This document shows positions 30,464 to 36,695 of a stretch of DNA of 36,695 nt, piece after piece (position 1 is the stretch's first letter; every line of letters begins with the position of its first letter). Source of the stretch: a virus; IMG/VR virus record IMGVR_UViG_3300034120_001787, positions 1-36,695 of that record; one strand, written 5' to 3'. The notes beneath the pieces were generated by a model, which ran no database searches, was not told the origin of the DNA, and saw nothing but the letters and a program-made list of their open reading frames with translations. A program made the translations under genes and the position numbers.

Positions 30464-31708
30464 TTACAACTCCACAGACCTAGTGAAACCCACTAGATTA
30501 AATGAACGTGAGCAATTTTTGCTCAAAGAATCCAAGACCTTTTGCATGTATCCTTGGATTCATTTACACGCCATTCCCACTGGTGAAGCTTATCCCTGCT
30601 GCCATTCGGTAAACTGTGTCGCGGTGGGCAACGTAAAAAACAACACTTTAGAGGAAATTTGGACAGCTGAACCCATGCAGACTCTGCGTGATGACATGCT
30701 AAATGAACGACCTAATGCAACTTGTCAACGCTGCTACGAGCAAGAAGAGTCAGGATTCTTTAGTGGCAGACGCAGTGCTAACAAGCATCACGGGCATCAC
30801 ATTAAAAAATTAGAAAAAAACCCGTTTGAAATGACGTACTGGGATATTCGTTTCAGTAACTTGTGTAATCTTAGTTGTCGTAGTTGTGGGCATATGTTAG
30901 TTCAAGCTGGTATCAAGACCAGGCCAAACTAGCCGGTGGCAACTGGAAAGACAAAAACAAAGTATTGAACTATGCTGGTAGTACTGAACTAGACATGTGG
31001 GAACAGCTGACACCGCATTTGGATTATGTAGAGCAAATTTATTTTGCAGGTGGAGAACCACTGCTTATGATCGAACACTACAACATCTTAGAAGAACTAT
31101 TAAAGCGTGGACGTACAAACGTGCGACTAATTTACAATACTAATTTCACGCACACTGACTTAAAAGGCCGCAGTGTATTTGAATACTGGAAACAGTTTGA
31201 CAGTGTGGCTGTAGGCGCCAGCCTAGATGCATCAGGCGCACGTGGTGAATACATACGCAAGGGCACAGACTGGTCGGTGATAGAGCAAAACCGCAGGGAC
31301 ATGCTGGCCATCTGCCCCGACGTGGACTTTTACATCAGCCCTACATTAAGCATAATGAACGCATATCATTTGGCAGATTTTCATCGAGACTGGGTTGAGC
31401 AGGGTCTAATCCTTCCCCAAGGTCTCAATGTAAATATCTTGCAAGATCCTGCTCATTATCGAATTGACATTGCTCCTGCAGATTACAAAGCAGAATTAAC
31501 TGACAAATGGCAAAGTCATCTTGAGTGGTTGCGTCCACAAGATCGGTTACAGCGAGCCACAGTGGGATTTGAGTCAGCTATTCAGTTCATGATGCAGACT
31601 GACAATACCCACTTGATAGATACCTTCTGGCGCAAGACACATGAATTGGATACTATTAGAAAAGAAAACATCTTAGATATAATTCCTGAACTGGCCGCAC
31701 TGAAGTAA
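30453..31708 (+). pseudogene. Radical SAM protein copy 3, broken by a one-base frameshift
   Basis: The first part (159 aa from ATG 30453) has Cys31, 'YPCC' (49-50), 'CQRC' (91/94) and the cluster motif Cys138-x3-Cys142-x2-Cys145 ('LCNLSCRSC'). It runs out of frame just after 'CGHM'. The homologous frame continues without interruption from 'SSSWYQDQAKLAGG' near 30899 through 'FAGGEPL', 'GEYIRKG' and the C-terminal 'LDTIRK...IPEL' to 31708. Comparison with copy 5 ('CGDMLSSSW') shows that one base is missing around 30897-30899. It may be a sequencing error, a true inactivation or a frameshift used in expression; no classic slippery heptamer is seen. Restored length would be about 418 aa. Confidence 0.85.
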
Positions 31709-31912
31709 ATGAAACTGCATGAATATTTCAATAGACTTCGGACTGGTACTCAGCAGCTGGAATCCGTTGACGGCAAACATTTTATTACCACAGGATGTAG
31801 CCACACAGGGGCAATAGGACTAGACATCAGTCAAGGTTATACTCAACAGTTGGCGCACGAGATCAACAACATCACAGTGCAAAGTGTCATGCACAATGGG
31901 CACAAAAATTAA
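31709..31912 (+). pseudogene. Truncated SGNH/GDSL hydrolase-like N-terminal fragment (67 aa)
   Basis: This ORF starts at the ATG directly after the stop of radical SAM copy 3 (TAAATG). 'HFITTGCSHTGAIGLDISQG', then 'YTQQLAHEIN', resembles the first block of SGNH-type hydrolases, in which 'GCS-[HF]-T' carries the nucleophilic Ser. The family normally runs to about 200 aa or more; here the protein ends soon after 'MHNGHKN', and the next gene begins 13 bases later, so the rest of the domain (the Gly, Asn and catalytic His blocks) is absent. It is probably a decayed remnant of an acyl-modifying hydrolase gene. It could also be an unrelated small protein. Confidence 0.45.
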
Positions 31913-31924
31913 AAGGATTGCTAA

Positions 31925-33142
31925 ATGAATATACCACACAATAAATTTTGTGTACTACCTTGGATCAGCTTGGAAGCCAGCCCTGTAGGTACTGTAAGAC
32001 CTTGCTGTCTGGCCGACGATGAAATAGTGGACAATAGCGGCAACAAGTTTGAATTGTTGACTGCCGACTTTGCTGACATTCAAAACAGCAATCACATGAC
32101 CTCTTTGCGACAACAGTTTCTTGACGGCAAACAACCCCAAACTTGTAGAAAGTGCTGGAATGAAGAACGTGCTGGCCGCACCAGCAAACGCATGCACACT
32201 TTAGACCGAATGAAACACATGAACATCAGCAGTGAATGGACTGCTGATGCTAAACCTCTAATGTTCCTGGATCTCAAGTTGGGCAACATCTGCAACTTGA
32301 AATGTCGCATTTGTGGTTCTTGGTCAAGCAGTCAATTTGCCACAGAAGAAATCAATCAGTTGCCCAGAGAAGAACAAAAGCAATCGTTTGCCTATCAGAT
32401 GTTGCGTGCTGGTGCCTGGCCCAAAGAAAATGAAAGCTTTTGGCAGCAGATTAACGATTGCTTGAATGATATTCGATACATTGAATTCACAGGCGGTGAG
32501 CCATTCATGATTGAGCAGCATTTTGCCATGCTGCAAGGTATTGTAGATCGTGGTATTGCGCATCAAGTTGAAATACACTACAACACCAACGGCACACATT
32601 ATCCTGAACAGGCCATTGAAATTTGGAAGCATTTCAAAACAGTAGAGATAGCATTCAGCATTGATGACTTAGGCGCTAGATTTGAATATCAACGCAGCAA
32701 CGCAGTGTGGTCTGAAGTGGTATTCAATATTGATCGTTTCCGTTTACTCAGGGAAGACTATCCCAATATTCAATTACAGTGTTGCAGCACAGTGAATGTG
32801 TTCAATGTACGATATATTGATCAATTGGCCAATTGGATTGCTATTCAAGATTTTAACTTTGTGTACTGGAACATGATGCATGATGCTTGGTACTTCAGCA
32901 TTGCGACCCTGCCTGAGTCTGCCAAGACCGACATTATATTGCACTTAGAATCAGCTAACATTCCGTCACAGTGGCGTGAAGAATTTGATCGTATCTGTGA
33001 CTTCATGCGCCGGGGTGCATCAACTGATGGATTCATGCTGCGAATGAAAGTTCGTGATCTAGATCGCAAGCGTGGACAAAATTTAGCCACAGTGGAGCCA
33101 GAGTTTGCTGCCTTGATTGAATATGACTACAACAAAGCCTGA
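31925..33142 (+). CDS. Radical SAM protein with N-terminal twitch-like domain, copy 4 (405 aa)
   Basis: The N-terminal segment is 'FCVLPWISLEASPVGTVRPC' (Cys9, Cys27-28), then 'TCRKCW' (Cys74/77), the standard N-twitch pattern. The radical SAM motif is Cys123-x3-Cys127-x2-Cys130 ('ICNLKCRIC') and GGEP is at 190-193. 'FEYQRSNAVWSE' replaces the 'EYIRxG' of the others, a distinctive change. The C-terminus 'LDRKRGQNLATVEPEFAALI' fits the shared tail motif. An AAAAGGA ribosome-binding site lies before the ATG, and this is one of the few non-overlapping starts in the operon. The enzyme looks complete; substrate unknown. Confidence 0.88.
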   Translation: MNIPHNKFCVLPWISLEASPVGTVRPCCLADDEIVDNSGNKFELLTADFADIQNSNHMTSLRQQFLDGKQPQTCRKCWNEERAGRTSKRMHTLDRMKHMNISSEWTADAKPLMFLDLKLGNICNLKCRICGSWSSSQFATEEINQLPREEQKQSFAYQMLRAGAWPKENESFWQQINDCLNDIRYIEFTGGEPFMIEQHFAMLQGIVDRGIAHQVEIHYNTNGTHYPEQAIEIWKHFKTVEIAFSIDDLGARFEYQRSNAVWSEVVFNIDRFRLLREDYPNIQLQCCSTVNVFNVRYIDQLANWIAIQDFNFVYWNMMHDAWYFSIATLPESAKTDIILHLESANIPSQWREEFDRICDFMRRGASTDGFMLRMKVRDLDRKRGQNLATVEPEFAALIEYDYNKA

Positions 33143-34421
33143 TACATTGTGCCTTGCGCCATGGACGCATACCTATCTTTCGCCACAGACTGAGCGGCGA
33201 TTGTGTTGCGCCAGCCGCGAACCTGCACAGAACTTTGAACAGTACATAGATACCAGCGCAGGCACAGGCCGGTATATCCCTGTAACACTGGAGCAACACT
33301 GGAACAGTGAGCATATGCGAAGTGTTCGTCGTAGAATGATGGCCGGAGAAACCTTGCCTGAGTGCGATGTATGCAATTCAAAACTACTGAACACATCAGT
33401 GTACAGGGATTATTTTGGACACCTGTTCGGACACAAATTATCGGAAGTATATGCCACAACTGATGTCAGTGGAGAGACCACAATGCAGCCTGTTAGCTGG
33501 GATTATAGGTTCAGCAACCTGTGTAACTTTAAGTGCAGAACCTGCGGCGACATGCTATCGTCGTCATGGGAGACCGAAGAAAAGACTCAAGACATGGTTA
33601 ATTGGGACAATCCAAAAAACAATTGGATGGTGCCCAGTATACGACAGCAAATCACACAGTTTCAAGATAATCAAATTGAACAAGAATTCAGTGACGCTGT
33701 GGATCAGCATCGAGTAGAAGAAATATACTGGGTCGGCGGCGAGCCCTTGATGTATGAACAACACTGGCGCTATATGCGTCGAATTGTAGAACTAGGAGAT
33801 GGAGGCAGAGTTTATGCTAGATACAACACTAACCTTAGCAGAATTAATTACAGGGGCACTAATCTATACAGTGATATCCTGGCGCATGTTCGTGACTGGC
33901 AAATCTGTGCCAGCATTGACGGAACAGGAATCACCGGTGAATATATTCGAACTGGCCTGGACTACCCCACCTTTTTAAAGAACTTTGAAGAAGGTCTTCA
34001 ATATCAACGGCACCGCAGGCAAATGCGATTGGATTTTACACTCACACTACCAGGAATGTTTGAAGTTGATGCTATACAACGCCTGGCTCAAACATATGAT
34101 GTGGAACTGTTGAGCAAGGTGATGTTCAGCTTTGACCCTAGTATTGTAATGAGTCCGTTGGCTCTGCCTCGTGAATTGTTGGATCCTTGGTTGGATGAAT
34201 TGATTGCTGAATCTACAGCAGCCAGTATGCGAGAAGTATTGACCCAATTGAAGTCACGACCCACATTTGGCGAACAATGGCCTGATACATATCGCACAGA
34301 GCTTGCTCGTGGCAAGGCTCGTGTGTTAAAATTAGAAAGCATACGCACAGCGCCAACTTCAATGGCACAAATTTTAAGTGCTAGACCAGCTGTGAAAGAA
34401 TGGTGGGATCAAATTGACTAA
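33123..34421 (+). CDS. Radical SAM protein with N-terminal twitch-like domain, copy 5 (432 aa)
   Basis: The ATG at 33123 (MTTTKPD) is preferred over a TTG two codons upstream; it overlaps the previous gene by 20 bases. Counting from that ATG, the N-terminal cysteines are Cys10, Cys28-29 and Cys81/84 ('ECDVC'), the cluster motif is Cys134-x3-Cys138-x2-Cys141 ('LCNFKCRTC'), and GGEP is at 205-208 ('WVGGEPL'). 'CASIDGTG...GEYIRTGLDY' matches the other copies. The tail 'LESIRTAPTS...ARPAVKEWW' is diverged from the D-x-x-R-G form. A ~20-residue insertion follows the CC pair ('TSAGTGRYIP' region), and about 40 residues are added between the cluster motif and GGEP. Substrate unknown. Confidence 0.87.
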   Translation: MTTTKPDTLCLAPWTHTYLSPQTERRLCCASREPAQNFEQYIDTSAGTGRYIPVTLEQHWNSEHMRSVRRRMMAGETLPECDVCNSKLLNTSVYRDYFGHLFGHKLSEVYATTDVSGETTMQPVSWDYRFSNLCNFKCRTCGDMLSSSWETEEKTQDMVNWDNPKNNWMVPSIRQQITQFQDNQIEQEFSDAVDQHRVEEIYWVGGEPLMYEQHWRYMRRIVELGDGGRVYARYNTNLSRINYRGTNLYSDILAHVRDWQICASIDGTGITGEYIRTGLDYPTFLKNFEEGLQYQRHRRQMRLDFTLTLPGMFEVDAIQRLAQTYDVELLSKVMFSFDPSIVMSPLALPRELLDPWLDELIAESTAASMREVLTQLKSRPTFGEQWPDTYRTELARGKARVLKLESIRTAPTSMAQILSARPAVKEWWDQID

Positions 34422-35457
34422 ACAAATCACAATTACATTGCGAAGCAGTCGCACTGGCAGTTTGTTGCCAGTGTACATTGACGTATACAACAACAGCTTG
34501 AGTCGACGCTGGCTCTCTGCACTAACTGATTTGGTGCAGAATCAGTATCATCTGGAAAAAAACTATTGCTGGTTGGGCTGGACCGAAAGCGAACGCACAG
34601 CCGAACACATTTGCGGAGAAATTAATCGCAGCATAAATGCTGTGAATCAGGCCAATCTGGGCTATCGTATTGACTGTCCAGACTATGATGTGGCGTCAGT
34701 AATACAATCAGACTTGGACATCAATCACGAACGAATGAATTGGCTGCACCGATATTTTGAAGACCTGCAAGGTGTATCTGGAGCAATGAGTCCTTACTAT
34801 ACCGCAGCAGATGACGCTACCAGATGGCATATTCGCCAATTAAATTTGCTGTGTCACGAATTAGAAACTCTTGTGCTCAGTATGCGTAAGGCTGTGCAAG
34901 CACCTGAATGGCGTCGTCCCAGTCAACTGATGTGTTGGTTGCAAGCACCTCGATTCGAGCTTGAACCTGAAGACTACGAACTGTTTGGTATTGAAACAAT
35001 CAATCGGCAACTGGGTGGAGTATATGTGGGTGTAAACAAAGCCGTGGGTAAGGCTCATTGGGAAGTTTTTTGCGACGAAGGTCGCGACAGCAGACTTAGT
35101 GAGTTAACTACAACTTCTCTGCGAGCACAAACACAGGCAGCTGGAGATTTTGATATTGAATGGGCCCGTGATCCCGGTGCATATCATTGGCAGCAAAAAA
35201 AATTAGCAGAGTTTAGAACTTGGCTTGCACAAAACGGATTCGACCCCGACGACAAGAGTTTGACCATAGGGCATCCCAAAGTAGCGCAAGTCAACTTGCT
35301 CAAGAGCTTTGGTACTACAGACTACGAAAAAATATGGGCCCAACTAGCGCACCATCTAGATGTGTATAAAATTCAAGTGGGTAATACTGAAGCTACATAC
35401 ACATACAACTGGAGCGATCCAGACTATGCTGAACAGCAGATAAAGGAACTAAAATGA
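34414..35457 (+). CDS. Conserved phage protein, unknown function (347 aa)
   Basis: The start is TTG at 34414, overlapping the radical SAM stop by 8 bases; no nearby ATG in this frame fits. The first ~120 residues ('ITLRSSRTGSLLPVYIDVYN', 'KNYCWLGW', 'HICGEINRSI') look alpha/beta, and a helical middle contains a His- and Glu-rich stretch ('LHRYFEDLQG', 'LNLLCHELETL'). The end has 'LTIGHPKVAQVNLLKSFG' and 'NTEATYTYNWSDPDYAEQQI'. From memory, similar proteins occur in marine T4-like phages, but I do not know a function. No radical SAM motif and no DxD motif are visible. Its TGA overlaps the next ATG. Confidence 0.65.
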   Translation: MTKQITITLRSSRTGSLLPVYIDVYNNSLSRRWLSALTDLVQNQYHLEKNYCWLGWTESERTAEHICGEINRSINAVNQANLGYRIDCPDYDVASVIQSDLDINHERMNWLHRYFEDLQGVSGAMSPYYTAADDATRWHIRQLNLLCHELETLVLSMRKAVQAPEWRRPSQLMCWLQAPRFELEPEDYELFGIETINRQLGGVYVGVNKAVGKAHWEVFCDEGRDSRLSELTTTSLRAQTQAAGDFDIEWARDPGAYHWQQKKLAEFRTWLAQNGFDPDDKSLTIGHPKVAQVNLLKSFGTTDYEKIWAQLAHHLDVYKIQVGNTEATYTYNWSDPDYAEQQIKELK

Positions 35458-35555
35458 ACTGGATCAAAAGATTATGGGCACGAATCACTCTAGAAATTCG
35501 TTATCGCAAAAAACTCAAAGAGTTAAGAAAGCGTGATCCGTTTATTTACAAATGA
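35454..35555 (+). CDS. 33-aa cationic amphipathic mini-protein
   Basis: This ORF of 33 codons plus stop is linked by ATGA overlaps at both ends: its ATG overlaps the stop of the 347-aa gene, and its TGA overlaps the ATG of the carbamoyltransferase. It contains many Lys/Arg and starts MNWIKRLWARI, forming a likely amphipathic helix, then ends 'KRDPFIYK'. The double overlap leaves no other way to fill the gap and makes it a probable gene. A similar tiny protein ending DPFIYK may exist in marine T4-like phages, from memory and with low certainty. Function unknown; it could be a membrane- or nucleic-acid-binding peptide or, speculatively, a substrate of the nearby enzymes. Confidence 0.65.
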   Translation: MNWIKRLWARITLEIRYRKKLKELRKRDPFIYK

Positions 35556-36695
35556 ATATACTAGGAATATCAGCTGGGTTTCATGATGCCGCAGCCACAG
35601 TGTTGTCGCCGCAAGGCGATATCCTGTTTGCTGGCCATAGTGAACGCTACAGCAAGAAAAAAAATGATGCTGACATCTGTTTGGAACTGTTGAATGAAGT
35701 AGACATGAGCACAGTAGGCACCATTGCCTACTATGAGCGTCCTTGGCTCAAACAGCTACGACAACTGTATTCAGGTCAAGGTGTTGAATGGAATAAAATA
35801 ACCACTCGCCAAGTACTAGAAAAGCAGTTAGGCTACAACAGAATTAGTGGACGCAAGTTAACGTCAACCAATCATCACTTGAGTCATGCAGCAGGTGGTT
35901 TTCAAACCAGCCCATTTGATCGTGCCACTGTGGTGGTAATCGATGCTGTAGGCGAATTTGATACTATAACAATATGGGCAGCAGAATATGATAAATTGGG
36001 CAAAGCAAATTATAAAAAACTGTGGAGCCAGCGTTATCCGCATAGCATCGGACTCTTTTATTCAGCAGCGACTGGCCGCGTTGGTCTACGCCCACTAGAC
36101 GAAGAATACATCTTGATGGGCATGGCCGCATATGGTGAACGTGGCTTTGGTGATCTCATGAAACAGGATCTCGTGGCAGACGATTGGAACATTAGGTTTC
36201 GTGAAAATTTGCACACTGGTCTCGAACAAAAATATCTTGGCCACGTAGACGACATAGACATTGCTGCCGGAGCACAGGATCTAGCAGAAGACCTGATCAT
36301 GAATGTGATGGCTCGTGCTAGAGGGCATGGCTGGAGTCGCAATCTTGTGTATGCTGGCGGGGTTGCATTGAATTGTAGTGCCAACAGGAGGTTGGGTGAA
36401 CTATTTGATAACATTTGGATTATGCCTTGTCCTGGTGATGCTGGCAGTAGTTTGGGCGCCGCCGCAATGGCTTATGGTGGTAGGATTGATTGGCGTGATG
36501 CTTTTCTGGGCCATGATATTGGCGGTGCTTACCCTGTTAATGCCATTTTGGATGAGCTTGTGTCTCATTGTATTGTTGGTGTTGCTAGCGGCAGGGCTGA
36601 GTTTGGTCCGAGATCACTAGGCAATCGTAGTTTGTTGGCCGATCCCCGCGGCCCTGATATAAAGAATCAAGTAAATGGAATCAAACGTAGACAAC
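35552..36695 (+). CDS. NodU/CmcH-type O-carbamoyltransferase, 3'-truncated by window
   Basis: The frame is open from ATG 35552 to the last base (381 codons visible). It begins 'ILGISAGFHDAAATVLSPQG' and 'GHSERYSKKKNDAD', the family's ATP/carbamoyl-binding start. 'NHHLSHA' (107-113) is the metal-binding His motif, followed by 'DAVGEFDT', 'MGMAAYGE', 'YAGGVALNCSAN' (267-278), 'CPGDAGSSLGAA' and 'EFGPRSLGNRSLLADPRG' (350-367). Family members transfer a carbamoyl group from carbamoyl phosphate to a sugar or other hydroxyl via carbamoyl-AMP. The stretch between 'AAAMAYGG' and 'EFGPR' is shorter than is usual. It is coupled to the mini-protein by ATGA. With the upstream GT-like genes it suggests decoration of a glycan. 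Confidence 0.9.
   Translation, partial: MNILGISAGFHDAAATVLSPQGDILFAGHSERYSKKKNDADICLELLNEVDMSTVGTIAYYERPWLKQLRQLYSGQGVEWNKITTRQVLEKQLGYNRISGRKLTSTNHHLSHAAGGFQTSPFDRATVVVIDAVGEFDTITIWAAEYDKLGKANYKKLWSQRYPHSIGLFYSAATGRVGLRPLDEEYILMGMAAYGERGFGDLMKQDLVADDWNIRFRENLHTGLEQKYLGHVDDIDIAAGAQDLAEDLIMNVMARARGHGWSRNLVYAGGVALNCSANRRLGELFDNIWIMPCPGDAGSSLGAAAMAYGGRIDWRDAFLGHDIGGAYPVNAILDELVSHCIVGVASGRAEFGPRSLGNRSLLADPRGPDIKNQVNGIKRRQ

Noticed and set aside
34627-34641. CAGCATAAATGCTG as a promoter or operator
   Set aside because: It is a short palindrome inside the 347-aa coding region with ATAAATG rather than ATAAATA, and no gene starts nearby.
36378-36620. 80-aa plus-strand frame looking like a membrane protein
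   Set aside because: It is out of frame within the carbamoyltransferase, whose motifs (GGVALNC, GDAGSSLGAA, EFGPRSLGN) run through the same bases; the hydrophobic look comes from the alternative frame.

Overview
This window is most likely a piece of a marine T4-like contractile-tail phage (myovirus), of the kind that infects cyanobacteria or pelagic proteobacteria. Every supported gene lies on the + strand, packing is very tight (the longest gene-free gaps are about 55 bases), and the order gp25-like, gp6-like, then a giant tail/baseplate protein matches the T4 baseplate-wedge order. Perfect ATAAATA boxes, the core of the T4 late promoter, were found by eye only at four structural gene junctions. 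No tRNA, integrase, insertion sequence or CRISPR was seen. The host cannot be named: there are no photosynthesis genes or other host markers here.

Region 1 (1-23546), virion genes. A 5'-truncated structural protein is followed by the gp25-like baseplate wedge protein, a very long gp6-like wedge protein (1196 aa) and a 4758-aa giant. The giant starts like the gp7-position structural proteins of marine T4-like phages and then becomes a chain of beta-rich adhesive modules: an FG-GAP-like propeller, three chitin-binding-like W/Y modules, a tandem GxGY module and many 'DYT' sandwich repeats. Next come a 49-aa mini-protein, a 201-aa structural protein, a 592-aa repeat-rich fibre with a G2-peptidase-like C-terminal domain, and a 322-aa structural protein. 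A perfect hairpin at 23551-23570 closes this region.

Region 2 (23603-36695), an apparent single operon of enzyme genes. Most neighbours overlap by ATGA/TAATG or a few bases, so translation is probably coupled. It encodes a small conserved protein, three GT-A-type putative glycosyltransferases, a 114-aa protein, a fourth glycosyltransferase-like protein, five related radical SAM enzymes with an N-terminal Cys-rich 'twitch-like' segment (one broken by a single-base frameshift), a truncated SGNH-hydrolase-like fragment, a 347-aa unknown, a 33-aa cationic peptide and the first 381 residues of an O-carbamoyltransferase that runs off the window.

The enzyme block is the most interesting part. Five radical SAM paralogues interleaved with sugar-transfer and carbamoyl-transfer enzymes suggest a phage-encoded pathway that builds or decorates a glycan, or modifies a protein or peptide. 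The substrate cannot be read from the sequence.
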